64,000 nt of DNA from CAWJMD01 sp963845675 (GTDB lineage: Bacteria > Actinomycetota > Actinomycetes > Actinomycetales > CAWJMD01). This document shows positions 26,699 through 35,878 of the stretch, piece by piece; the stretch's first letter is position 1; every line of letters begins with the position of its first letter. Under the pieces are notes generated by a model, which had not been told where the DNA came from, made no database searches, and saw only the letters and a program-made list of their open reading frames with translations. Made by a program: the position numbers and the translations under genes. The stretch is taken from contig CAWJSX010000001.1 of the NCBI GenBank assembly GCA_963845675.1, positions 1,798,001 to 1,862,000 of the forward strand. Direction: 5' to 3'.

Positions 26699-28365
26699 TC
26701 AGCCGGCGAGCGACACCATCAGCTGGGGGACCAGGCTGAACGCGGCCAGCAGCGCGCCGGAGACACCGAGCGCGAGCCCCTCCGCCCAGGTCACCGTCCA
26801 GGTCAGCCCGACGGGGGCGACGGGCTCGGCGGTGAGGACGTCGGTACCGGCAGCCGGCCGGCTGTGCGGCCAGGTCGACCGCGAGGTCGACGCTCAGCCC
26901 GGTCGGCGGCTGTCGCCCTCCGGGCAGGGCCGGTGAGGCGACCGGACGGGCGACGAGCAGGGCGACCCATCGCAGGTAGTAGGCGAGGCCCAACGCCACG
27001 TTGAGCGCCGCCAGCACCGCCAGCCACCAGAGCCCGGCGTCGACGACCGGGCCGATCACGGCGATCTTGGCGACGAGACCCGCGACACCGGGGGGCAGCC
27101 CGGCCAGGCTGAGGAGACCGAGGCCGAGCAGTGCGGCGGCCACCGGCTCGCGCCGTGCGAGGCCGCGGTAGTCCTCGAGCACGTGGTGCGGCGCCGTCAC
27201 GGTGGTGCCGGGTCACCAGCACCACGACGGCGAAGACCACGAGCGTGGCTGTCGCGTAGGCCAGCAGGTAGACGACCGCTGCGCTCAGCGGCGCGCCGGC
27301 GGGGTCGCGGCCGCCCGGCACGAGCCCGGTCAGCGGCAGCAGCACCCAGCCGGCCTGGGCGATCGTGGACCAGGCGAGCAGACGGACCGCCGACCGCTGG
27401 GCGAACGCGACGAGGTTGCCGACGGTCATGGTCACGACCACGAGGACGGCGAGCCAGGGGGTCCAGTCGTCGACGACGCCACGCAGCCCGACGAGCAGCA
27501 CCAGCGCGACACCGGACAGACCGGCGATCTTCGAGACGGTCGACAGGAAGGCGGCGACCGGTACGGGCGACCCGGCGTACACGTCCGGGGCCCAGAGGCC
27601 GAAGGGCAGGGCGGCCACCTTGTAGCCCATGCCGGCTGACGGCGAAGACCGCACCCAGAGGCCACCAGCGCGCGACGGTCCCCCAGAGCCGCGCGGGTCG
27701 GCCGTCGCGACGGCCATCTCCTCGAGGTGGAGCGTCCCGGTGCCCGCGTAGAGCAGCGCGATCCCGAGGACGAGCAGACCGAGCGAGGTGACGGCGACCA
27801 GCAACAGCTTCATCGCCGCCTCGGCGCCGTCCGCGTCGCGCCGCAGCGCGACGAGACCGACGACGGGCAGGGACGCCGTCTCGAGCGCGATCACGAGCGT
27901 TGCGAGGTCGCGGGCGCCGGCCAGGGCGAGCGCACCCGTGACGGCGGCGAGGAAGAGCGCGTGGTGCTCGGTGCGGTTCAGCCGTCCACGCGGCACCGGG
28001 CCCGTCCAACGCCAGAAGCAGGCAGACCGCGGCCGAGATGACGACGGCGGCCTGGAGACCGAACGTCAACGGGGAGATCACGAACGAGCACGCACCGGTG
28101 ATGGCGTCAGGCCCGGTCACGCTCGCGCGGCGACGGCGCAGAACGTCCGCCGCACGTCGAACCCCCCCGGCTGCAGCGCCTGCGCGGCGAGGGCGGCACC
28201 ACCGCTGTTCCCACTCCACCGAGGGCGACGAGGTCGAGCGTGAGGCGGCGACCACGGCGCGGCGACGGGCAGGACCGCCTGCAGCACGAGAACGAGCAGC
28301 ATCGCGGCGGCCACCGCCAGCACCGGGCCGAGGGCGAAGGAGTCGACGCTCTGCACGCCGGTCAC
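26699..28365 (-). CDS. nuoN: NADH-quinone oxidoreductase subunit N (heavily frameshifted)
   Basis: NuoN is one of three antiporter-like proton-pumping subunits of complex I. The conserved pieces are all present but lie in different frames: the N-terminus from GTG 28365 (TGVQSVDSFALGP), ITGACSFVISPLT, ALFLAAVTGALALAGARDL with IALETASLPVVGLVALRR, the central GYKVAALPFGLWAPDVYAG, TMTVGNLVAFAQRSAVRLLA, and the C-terminal LLSLAGLPPGVAGLVAKI, ending QLMVSLAG. At least five single-base slips are needed. The lysine in GYKVAALPF is the conserved channel residue. It is last in the nuo operon and coupled to nuoM by a GTGA overlap. Confidence 0.88.
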
Positions 28366-29939
28366 GGCACCACCACCCCATCAGCAGACGCACTGCCGGT
28401 CCCGTCACCGACAGCAGCAGCCAGGGCAGGACTCCCCAGGACGATGGTGGTGAGCACCAGGGGTGCGGCAACCAGTCGCTCGACGGAGCCGAGGTCGCGG
28501 ACCGGCGCAATCCACGTCCGCCGGGACGTCACGACCGGTCCGTGCCACAGCAGGAACAGCACGCGCAGCAGGTACGCGGCGGCCAGGGCCGTACCGACGG
28601 CCGCGATCACGGCCACCCACCGGGCGCCGACGACGCCGAGCCAGGCGTCGCCCTCCCAGGCTCCGAGGATCGCCAGGACCTCGCCCCAGAAGCCGGCGAG
28701 ACCCGGCAGCCCGACCCCGGCGACCGCGCCGAGCGCGAGCAGCCAGCCGAGCCGGGGCGCACGGTCCCGCAGGCCGCTCCCGAGCTCGACGAGGTCAGCC
28801 GTGTGCCAGCGGTGCTTGACCATGCCGACGACGAAGAAGAGCAGACCGGTGATGACCCCGTGGGCGACGGAGGCGAACAGCGCGCCCTGCACACCCTGCG
28901 GCGTCCCGGAGCTCACCCCCACGACCACGAACCCCATGTGCGCGACGGACGAGAAGGCCACCAGCCGCTTGAGGTCGCGCTCGGCCAGGCACACCAGGGA
29001 CCCCCAGACGATGCCCACCACTCCCAGCACCGCGAGGGCCGGGGCCCACCGTTCGAGCCCGTCCGGGACCAGGCCGGCGACGAGCCGGACGAGGCCGTAG
29101 GTCCCGAGCTTCAGCAGCACGCCCGCCAGCAGCACGGACCCGACGGTCGGCGCGATGCTGTGCGCGGGCGGCAGCCAGCTGTGCAGCGGCCACAGCGGCA
29201 CCTTCACCCCGAGCCCGACAAGCAGCAGCACCGCGATCGCGCTCTGGCTGCCCACGTCCAGCGCGGGCCCGGCCGTCGCCAGCACGTCCAGATCCGTGCT
29301 GCCGCCGCGCAGGGCGAGCAGCACGAGCCCGAGCAGCATCACGGCCGACCCGGTGACGGTGTACATCACGAACCGGGCGGCGGCGGACGTCCGCGCCGAC
29401 TGCGGGTCGGGCACGCCTCGTCGACGGCTCTCGTCCCCCCACCTGTCGATGAGGAACCACATCGGCACCAGCACGGTCTCGAAGGCGACGAAGAAGAGCA
29501 CGAGGTCGCGCGCGAGGAAGGTGCCGGCGGCCCCGGCGCCCACGAGCAGCAGGCAGGCGAGCAGCACCGGGTGGGCTCCGGGCCGCGCGACGTCCGCGGG
29601 CTCGCCGTTGTCGCCGGTTCGGGTCACGTAGAGGCAGCACAGCAGCGTGAGCGCCGTGGTCAGGAGGACGAGCGGTCCGCTGATCCCGTCCATCGAGAGG
29701 TGGAACCGGCTGCCCAGGAGGCCGACCCAGGGCAGGTCGAGCTCGGCACCGGGCCCCTGCCGGGACCACGGCCGGTCGTCGGCGAACACCGCCACCGCGG
29801 CGAGGGTGGTCAGGGCCGCCGTCCCCGTCGCCACGATGGAGGCGAGGCCCCGAGAGGGACGCGCCACCGCCAGCAGCAGGGCCACCGCGACGGGCAGGAG
29901 CACGACGACACCGAGCAGGACCGGGGACAGCTCGGTCAT
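28362..29939 (-). CDS. nuoM: NADH-quinone oxidoreductase subunit M
   Basis: This intact antiporter-like subunit of about 525 residues has some fourteen helices. Key family segments are ARDLVLFFVAFETVLVPMW with the helix-5 glutamate, GVKVPLWPLHSWLPPAHSIAP with the pumping lysine, and LKRLVAFSSVAHMGFV with the second lysine. The ATG at 29939 overlaps the nuoL stop in ATGA, which decides the start over an upstream in-frame ATG. It belongs to the membrane arm with nuoL and nuoN. Confidence 0.95.
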   Translation of the reverse strand: MTELSPVLLGVVVLLPVAVALLLAVARPSRGLASIVATGTAALTTLAAVAVFADDRPWSRQGPGAELDLPWVGLLGSRFHLSMDGISGPLVLLTTALTLLCCLYVTRTGDNGEPADVARPGAHPVLLACLLLVGAGAAGTFLARDLVLFFVAFETVLVPMWFLIDRWGDESRRRGVPDPQSARTSAAARFVMYTVTGSAVMLLGLVLLALRGGSTDLDVLATAGPALDVGSQSAIAVLLLVGLGVKVPLWPLHSWLPPAHSIAPTVGSVLLAGVLLKLGTYGLVRLVAGLVPDGLERWAPALAVLGVVGIVWGSLVCLAERDLKRLVAFSSVAHMGFVVVGVSSGTPQGVQGALFASVAHGVITGLLFFVVGMVKHRWHTADLVELGSGLRDRAPRLGWLLALGAVAGVGLPGLAGFWGEVLAILGAWEGDAWLGVVGARWVAVIAAVGTALAAAYLLRVLFLLWHGPVVTSRRTWIAPVRDLGSVERLVAAPLVLTTIVLGSPALAAAVGDGTGSASADGVVVP

Positions 29940-31842
29940 CCGAGGCCACCCCCGAGCAGCACGGCCGCGACGGCGAGGACCACGGCAGCCGCCGTCACCC
30001 ACGAGAGGTAGCCGGTCACGACCCCGGTCTGCACGCGGCGCGCCGCCGCCGCCATCGCCCGGACGCCGACCGCGGGTGCCCGGGCGTACGACTCGATCAC
30101 GACGTCGTCACCGGCCGTCGCGGCACGAGCCGCTCCAGCGGCCAGGGCGACGGCACGCGCGTGCACCCACGACGCCCCGTAAGCCGTTGCGGCCGAACGG
30201 TGCAGCACGCGGGGCAGCCGATCGGCGACGTCGCGGCGACGGCGGCTGCCTGCCCCGACCAGCACCCCGGTGAGGGCGAGCAGCGTGCCGACGGCGCTCG
30301 TGGTGACGTCGATCTGCACCTCCGGGAGGGCTGCGATCCCGCGGAAGGGCAGCCACCCCAGTCCCAGCGCCGGAACGACGAGCAGGGCGACGGGCCACCC
30401 CATCGACGCGGGGACGCGGCGCGCCGGGGCACGGCCCCGAGAGCGGGGTCGCGCCGCCGGAGGACGACGACGAACAGCCGCGCGGCGTAGGCACCGGTGA
30501 GGACCGTCGTCACGAGACCGGCGGACAGCACCGTGACCGCCACCCACTGGGGCCCGGGCCCTCCGTCGGTGACCGCGTGCTCCGCAGCCGTCAGCACGGC
30601 CTCCTTGCTGACGAAGCCCGACGTCGGGGGCAGCCCGGCGAGCGCGGCGAGCCCGACGCCGAGCGCCACCACGGTCAGCGGCGCGGTGCGACCGAGTCCG
30701 CCCAGGTCCCGCACCAGCGTGCTGCCGGCGTGGTGGGCGACCAGTCCCGCGGCCAGGAACAGCAGGGCCTTGAAGGCGGCGTGCGACATGAGGTGCGCCA
30801 GCGCGCCGTCGCGGCCTGCCGCTGTGCCCAGGGCGACACCCGACAGCATCAGCGCCACCTGGCTGATCGTCGACCAGGCCAGGACGCGCTTGATGTCGTC
30901 GGCCGCCAGCGCGGCGAGCGCTGCACCGACCATGCTGACCGCCGAGATGACGGCGAGCGCAGCCAGCACGGCCGGCGCCTCGACCAGGAGGGGCAGGAAG
31001 CGGACCAGCACGAAGACGCCGGCCGCCACCATCGTCGCGGCGTGGATGAGCGCCGACACCGGGGTCGGGCCCTCCATCGCGTCCGGCAGCCAGCCGTGCA
31101 GGGGGAACTGAGCGGACTTGCCCACGACCCCTAGCAGCAGGAGCGCGCCCGCAGCGGTCGCCGTCGACCCGGACACCCGACCGTCGTCGACGGCCTGCAG
31201 GATGCCGCTGATCGACGTGGTGCCCACGGACGACCAGAGCACGACGATGCCGAGCAGGAAGCCCACGTCACCGATCCGCGTGACCATGAACGCCTGCAGG
31301 GCAGCGGCCCTGGCGGCGGGGCGCTCGCTGTGGTGCCCGATCAGGAGGTAGGAGCACAGACCCATCACCTCCCACCCGATCAGCAGCAGGAGCAGGTCGT
31401 CGGCGTGCACGACGGCCAGCATCGCGGCGGTGAAGAGGGACACCGTGGCGACGTAGGCCGGGTAGCGGGTGGGGGCATCGGGAGTCCCGGGCCCGCGCAG
31501 GTACCCGGCCGAGTAGACCTGCACGGCCAGGGCCACGCCCACCACGGCGAGCGCGACCATCGCGGTCGGCGCGTCCGTGCGCAGCGAGAGGTCGAGCGGT
31601 GTGCCGGCTACCCCGGTGTCCACCGGACCCAGCAGCCCGATGCGGGTCACCTCGGTGCGCCCGTCCCACACACCGGTCGCGCCGATCACGGCGGCGGCAG
31701 CGGCGACCGCCGAACCCCCGACACCGACCATCGCGGCGAGCCGGTGGCTGCGCCGCCCGAGGCCCGCGACGACCGCCCCCACCGCTGCCGCCAGCGCGGG
31801 GACGGCCACGACGAGCCACACCCAGTCGTCGACCGACGTCAC
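29936..31842 (-). CDS. nuoL: NADH-quinone oxidoreductase subunit L (one frameshift)
   Basis: NuoL is the distal proton pump of complex I and carries the long lateral helix at its C-terminus. About 635 residues are encoded from a GTG at 31842: IGWEVMGLCSYLLIGHH, GKSAQFPLHGWLPDAMEGPTP with the key lysine, IKRVLAWSTISQVALM, and LAGLPPTSGFVSKEAVL. A missing base near 30425 moves the last 160 residues (SMGWPVALLVVPALGLGWLP onwards) to another frame. No domain is missing. Confidence 0.93.
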
Positions 31843-31848
31843 GAGACC

Positions 31849-32199
31849 TCACCGTCCGGCGGCGCCGTCCGTCCGCGCCTGGACGGCCGCCACCTCACCG
31901 AGCGAGCGGCGGGCACGCAGGTCCGACGAGCCCGTGGCCCGGAAGAGCAGCAGGACCACCGCCAGGGCGAGCCCGATCTCGGCCGCCGCGACCGTGATGA
32001 CGAACAGCGCACCGACCTGGCCGGAGAGCAGGGGGTCCTGGCCTCCCAGGTCGGTGAGGACCATCAGCAGCACCCCGGCGTTGAGGAGCAGCTCGGCCCC
32101 GATCAGCACCATCACGGCGTTGCGACGCGCGAGCACGCCGTACAGCCCGATCCCGGCGAGACCGGCCGCCACCAGGGCCGGGATGGTCAGGTGCATCAT
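31849..32199 (-). CDS. nuoK: NADH-quinone oxidoreductase subunit K
   Basis: This small three-helix subunit (116 residues with either of two adjacent ATG codons) shows the conserved RRNAVMVLIGAELLLNAGVL with its membrane glutamate, and VITVAAAEIGLALAVVLLL with the second glutamate. The C-terminal 20 residues after RATGSSDL are a charged extension beyond the usual 100 residues. It overlaps nuoJ in ATGA and lies six bases before nuoL. Confidence 0.95.
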   Translation of the reverse strand: MMHLTIPALVAAGLAGIGLYGVLARRNAVMVLIGAELLLNAGVLLMVLTDLGGQDPLLSGQVGALFVITVAAAEIGLALAVVLLLFRATGSSDLRARRSLGEVAAVQARTDGAAGR

Positions 32200-32705
32200 C
32201 CGGGGGTCCCCCGTCCCCGACTCACGGCGACGGCCGCCACGAGCGCCGCGAGGAGCAGCACGGACACCAGCTCGAACGGCAGCACCCAGCTGGCGAAGAG
32301 CACCTCACCGAGCGGCTGCGCCTCCCCCCGACCGGGGCGGCGCTCCACCGGCCCCGGGTCCGCCGCGAGCAGCGCGGCGCCCAGCAGGACCGTGGTCGCG
32401 CCACCCACGACGGCGGCCAGCCCCCGGACGGCCGGCGGGGAGTCGAGGTCGTCGCTGCGGCCGGTCGGCGCGCGGGTCAGCATCAGCGCGAAGAGCACCA
32501 GGACGACGACGGCGCCGACGTACACCAGCAGCTGCACCAGCGCGACGACCTCTGCGCCGAGCAGCAGGTACAGACCGGCGACCGCCCCCAGGGCCACGAC
32601 GAGCCACAGGGCCGCGTGCACGACCCGGCTCGTGGTCACGGCGAGCAGCCCGCTCGCCAGCGCGAGCAGGCCGAAGGCGGCCATCAGCACGTCGACGCCG
32701 GTCAC
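32196..32705 (-). CDS. nuoJ: NADH-quinone oxidoreductase subunit J
   Basis: The roughly 169-residue membrane subunit starts at a GTG (TGVDVLMAAFGLLALASG) that overlaps the nuoI stop. The third-helix signature LLVYVGAVVVLVLFALML is typical and corresponds to the pi-bulge helix involved in coupling. It is intact. The short C-terminus (VAVSRGRGTPG) is normal. Confidence 0.94.
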   Translation of the reverse strand: MTGVDVLMAAFGLLALASGLLAVTTSRVVHAALWLVVALGAVAGLYLLLGAEVVALVQLLVYVGAVVVLVLFALMLTRAPTGRSDDLDSPPAVRGLAAVVGGATTVLLGAALLAADPGPVERRPGRGEAQPLGEVLFASWVLPFELVSVLLLAALVAAVAVSRGRGTPG

Positions 32706-33256
32706 GTCGGTGTCGACCCTCTCCGGGCACCGCGCGCCGGGCGGGTGGGGGCAGCCATCTCCTTGGCGTCGGGGGCCAGCGGGTCGAGGGCCGGGGGCGG
32801 TGGAACCGTCCACATCCACTCCCGGAGCCGCTCCTTCTCGTGCGTCAGGTCGCCGATGTCGGTGTGGCTGTACTCGAACTGGGGGCTCCAGAAGAGCGCG
32901 TCGAACGGGCACACCTCGATGCAGATGCCGCAGTACATGCAGAGGCTGAAGTCGATGGCGAAGCGGTCGAGCACGTTGCGCTGGCGGTCACGCGCCGCGC
33001 CCTCGACCTTGACCGTCTCCTTGTGGGAGTCGATGTAGATGCACCAGTCGGGGCACTCCCGGGCGCACAGCATGCAGACCGTGCAGTTCTCCTCCATCAG
33101 CGCGATGACGCCGCGGCTGCGCGGCGGGAGGACCGGTGAGGTCTCGGGGTACTCGCCGGTGACGGCGGGCCGGCCCAGAGTGCGCAGGGTGACCGCGAGA
33201 CCCCTGGCCAGGCCCTTCAGTCCGGCCACCGCCCCCGGACCCCGCTCCGCGCTCAC
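32702..33256 (-). CDS. nuoI: NADH-quinone oxidoreductase subunit I, 2x[4Fe-4S] ferredoxin-like
   Basis: NuoI carries clusters N6a and N6b that pass electrons towards the quinone site. The two motifs CTVCMLCARECP and CMYCGICIEVCP are complete. Length is about 184 residues from a GTG (SAERGPGAVAGLKGLARG). The C-terminal acidic/proline-rich tail (EWMWTVPPPPALDPL) is typical of actinobacterial NuoI. In an enzyme lacking NuoEFG this is the obvious docking partner for an external ferredoxin. Confidence 0.96.
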   Translation of the reverse strand: MSAERGPGAVAGLKGLARGLAVTLRTLGRPAVTGEYPETSPVLPPRSRGVIALMEENCTVCMLCARECPDWCIYIDSHKETVKVEGAARDRQRNVLDRFAIDFSLCMYCGICIEVCPFDALFWSPQFEYSHTDIGDLTHEKERLREWMWTVPPPPALDPLAPDAKEMAAPTRPARGARRGSTPT

Positions 33257-34215
33257 CAGACCACCACCACGACGGCGGTCAGCGCGAGCTGCGCCAGCGC
33301 GACCGGCACGAGCACCGTCCACGCGAGCGACTGCAGCTGGTCCTCGCGCAGCCGCGGCCAGGCCACCCGGATCCAGATCACGACGACGGAGACGAGGGCG
33401 ACCTTGACGAGCGTCCACAGCCACCCGAGCACCGCCGCGAACGGGCCGGCCCAGCCCCCGAGGAAGAGCACGGTGAACAGGGCGGACAGCACGACGATGC
33501 CCGCGTACTCGGCGAGGAGGAAGAAGGCGAAGCGCAGGCCGCCGTACTCGGTGTAGGGCCCCATCACCAGCTCGGCGTCCGCGATCGGCATGTCGAAGGG
33601 AGGTCGCTGCAGCTCGGCGACCGCGGCCACCGCGAACACGAGCGCGGCGGGTGCCTGCCACAGCAGCCACCACGGCTGCCACGCGTCGACGATGCCCGAC
33701 AGGTTCAGCGTGCCCGCCGCCATCGCGACGGACGTCGCCGCCAGGACGAGGGGCAGCTCGTAGGCGAGCAGCTGCGCCGCGGCGCGCAGGCCGCCCAGCA
33801 GCGAGTACTTGTTGCCGCTCGCCCAGCCGCCCATCAGGGTGCCGAGCACGCCGACGGCTGACGCGGCCAGCACGAAGAGCAGACCGGCGTCGACGTCTGC
33901 GGCCACGAGACCCGGGCCGAGAGGGATCGCCGCGAGCGCCACGAGGTACGGCACGAGCGCGACGCCGGGGGCCAGCCGGAACACTGTGCGGTCGGCGGCT
34001 GCGGGTGCGACGTCCTCCTTCTGGACGAACTTCACGCCGTCGGCGACGAGCTGGGCCCAGCCGTGGAAGCCGCCGGCGTACATCGGCCCGAGCCGTCCCT
34101 GCATGTGCGCCATCACCTTGTGCTCGGTCTGCCCGACCAGCAGGGGCAGCACGAGGAAGGCGGCCAGCACGGCCACGGCCCGCAGCACCACCTCCAGCCA
34201 CTCAGGCATCGTCAT
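33253..34215 (-). CDS. nuoH: NADH-quinone oxidoreductase subunit H
   Basis: This eight-helix subunit forms part of the quinone chamber and connects the arms. The 320-residue product is intact from the ATG at 34215: QTEHKVMAHMQGRLGP, VKFVQKEDVAPAAADR, RPPFDMPIADAELVMGP and EYGGLRFAFFLLAEYAG are the conserved loops. The start overlaps the nuoC stop in ATGA. This direct C-to-H junction leaves no room for nuoD. Confidence 0.96.
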   Translation of the reverse strand: MTMPEWLEVVLRAVAVLAAFLVLPLLVGQTEHKVMAHMQGRLGPMYAGGFHGWAQLVADGVKFVQKEDVAPAAADRTVFRLAPGVALVPYLVALAAIPLGPGLVAADVDAGLLFVLAASAVGVLGTLMGGWASGNKYSLLGGLRAAAQLLAYELPLVLAATSVAMAAGTLNLSGIVDAWQPWWLLWQAPAALVFAVAAVAELQRPPFDMPIADAELVMGPYTEYGGLRFAFFLLAEYAGIVVLSALFTVLFLGGWAGPFAAVLGWLWTLVKVALVSVVVIWIRVAWPRLREDQLQSLAWTVLVPVALAQLALTAVVVVVW

Positions 34216-34793
34216 GGCGCGTCCTCTGGATCCCTCGGCCCCCACGAGGCGTCCGGGACACCCGGAGGCAGCAGCTTGCGACGGGCGGGCGAGGTGGCGG
34301 CGTGGTCGCTCTCGCCCGGCTCCTTGGCTCCCGGCCACGGCTTCACGGCGCGAGCGGCCAGCACGAAGGACTTCCGCAAGGGCGTCCCCTCGAAACCGTC
34401 GGGCAGCAGCAGAGGCCTCAACCCTGCACCGGACCCGTCCTCGAAGCCCGCGAAGTCGACACCGAACATCTCGTGCGTCTCACGTTCGTGCCAGGCGGCG
34501 CCCGCGAAAACCCTTGTGGCAGAGTCGAGCACAGGCGCCGCGCCGGTCACACGCGTACGCAGAAGCACCCTTCGCAACGGGTCGAGCGCCACGAGGTGGA
34601 CGACGACGTCCACGCCCGGATCCTCCACGTCCGGCTCGTCGACGGCGCTGAGCCAGTCGAAGAGCGTGTAGCCCGCGTCCCGGGCTGCGATCAGCGCTTC
34701 CGACCACCGGCCCGCGTCGACGTCGACGCACTCGGTCCCCGACGCGTCGCTCGTCCGCACGTCGAGGTCCGACGGCCAGGCGATGCCGGTCAC
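34212..34793 (-). CDS. nuoC: NADH-quinone oxidoreductase subunit C
   Basis: The 193-residue protein has the 30-kDa-subunit core: TLFDWLSAVDEPDVEDPG, VVVHLVALDP, the signature AAWHERETHEMFGVDFAGF and PLLLPDGFEGTPLRKSF. It lacks any fused NuoD (49-kDa) domain; after the core only a 45-residue Pro/Lys-rich tail follows. The GTG start overlaps nuoB and the stop overlaps nuoH. In complete complex I it sits between NuoB, NuoD and NuoI. Confidence 0.94.
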   Translation of the reverse strand: MTGIAWPSDLDVRTSDASGTECVDVDAGRWSEALIAARDAGYTLFDWLSAVDEPDVEDPGVDVVVHLVALDPLRRVLLRTRVTGAAPVLDSATRVFAGAAWHERETHEMFGVDFAGFEDGSGAGLRPLLLPDGFEGTPLRKSFVLAARAVKPWPGAKEPGESDHAATSPARRKLLPPGVPDASWGPRDPEDAP

Positions 34794-35359
34794 CCGCGGT
34801 CCTCGGTGTAGCGCTCGCCCAGGTTCTCGGCAGCGATCTTCTGCTGGAGCGTGATGATGCCGTGCAGGAGACCCTCGGGGCGGGGCGGGCAGCCCGGCAC
34901 GTACACGTCCACCGGCACGATCTGGTCGACGCCCTTGGTGACCGAGTAGGAGTCCCAGTACGGGCCGCCGGAGTTCGAGCAGGCGCCGAACGAGATCACG
35001 TACTTCGGCTCCGGCATCTGGTCGTACAGACGCCGGATCGCGGGTGCCATCTTGTCCGTGACGGTGCCCGACACGACCATGAGGTCGGCCTGCCGTGGGC
35101 CGGGGGCGAAGGGGATCACGCCGAGCCGGATGAAGTCGTGCTTGGACATCGACGCGGCGATGAACTCGATGGCGCAGCAGGCGAGCCCGAAGTTGAAGAC
35201 CCACAGGCTGTAGCGACGCCCCCAGTTGAGCACCACGCGCAGCGGCGCCGGCGCGAGGGTCTGCCCGGCGCCGACGGAGGTCACCAGCGGCTCGCTGGGG
35301 CGGACCGCAGGGACCCCGAGGGGGACCGGACGGGGGGCGGGCTCGCCGGTCAGCGCCAC
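34790..35359 (-). CDS. nuoB: NADH-quinone oxidoreductase subunit B
   Basis: NuoB holds the terminal N2 [4Fe-4S] cluster. The ligand-bearing segments FGLACCAIEFIAAS, SFGACSNSGGPY and VYVPGCPPRPEGLLHG are all present. Length is about 189 residues from a GTG at 35359 that lies just inside the end of nuoA. The tail ends GERYTEDRG. It is intact. Confidence 0.96.
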   Translation of the reverse strand: MALTGEPAPRPVPLGVPAVRPSEPLVTSVGAGQTLAPAPLRVVLNWGRRYSLWVFNFGLACCAIEFIAASMSKHDFIRLGVIPFAPGPRQADLMVVSGTVTDKMAPAIRRLYDQMPEPKYVISFGACSNSGGPYWDSYSVTKGVDQIVPVDVYVPGCPPRPEGLLHGIITLQQKIAAENLGERYTEDRG

Positions 35360-35727
35360 CTGAGCACCCCAGCCCGCCACGTGTGCAGCAGCCCGACCGC
35401 GAGGATGCCGAGGAACAGGGCCATCGTCGCCAGCGTCGGCCACCCGTAGAGCTCGACGACGGTCGCCCACGGGAACAGGTAGACCGCGTCGACGGCGAAG
35501 ACCACGTAGAGGTAGGCGTACAGGTAGTAGCGCACGTTGGCCTGCGCCCAGCCGGTCCCGACGGGGTCGACCCCGGACTCGTACGTCGTCGACTTGGCCG
35601 CGCTGGGGACCCTCGGCCGGAGCAGTGCGCCCGCCCCCATCCCGCCTGCGACGAGCAGCAGTCCGGCGACCAGCACCGCGCCCACGACCACGTAGGGCGA
35701 GGGGTCAGGAGCCAGGGTGAGCGGCAC
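35350..35727 (-). CDS. nuoA: NADH-quinone oxidoreductase subunit A
   Basis: This three-helix subunit of 125 residues opens the operon. The family signature YESGVDPVGTGWAQANVRYYLYAYLYVVFAVD-type region is present (residues about 48-80), followed by FPWATVVELYG. The GTG start has a TAGGCT -10 six bases upstream, suggesting a leaderless nuo transcript. The gene is divergent from korA with a 151-base gap. Confidence 0.95.
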   Translation of the reverse strand: MPLTLAPDPSPYVVVGAVLVAGLLLVAGGMGAGALLRPRVPSAAKSTTYESGVDPVGTGWAQANVRYYLYAYLYVVFAVDAVYLFPWATVVELYGWPTLATMALFLGILAVGLLHTWRAGVLRWR

Positions 35728-35878
35728 GCTGGGAGCCTAGTGCGTGGCGGTTCCCGCGGCGGGGCGGGACGCAGTGGTCCCGAGGTACGGCCTCGACGGC
35801 TCCGCCCAGCACGGTGCGACCTACGATGGACGTGGAAGGACGCCCCCACCAGGGGTGCCCCTGCGAGCGAAGGACGCC
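35728..35878. promoter_or_regulatory. divergent nuo/kor promoter region
   Basis: The 151-base gap holds on the nuo strand TAGGCT (35734-35739) exactly six bases before the nuoA GTG. On the kor strand it holds TACGAT (35822-35827) about 52 bases before the korA ATG, with an AAGGA ribosome binding site just ahead of that ATG. Shared control of both operons from this region is plausible but no operator was recognised. Confidence 0.6.

Noticed and set aside
26699..35727. A hidden or frameshifted nuoD, nuoE, nuoF or nuoG within the nuo cluster
   Set aside because: All intervals between recognised subunits are overlaps or a few bases; no stretch long enough for these subunits is left, in any frame.
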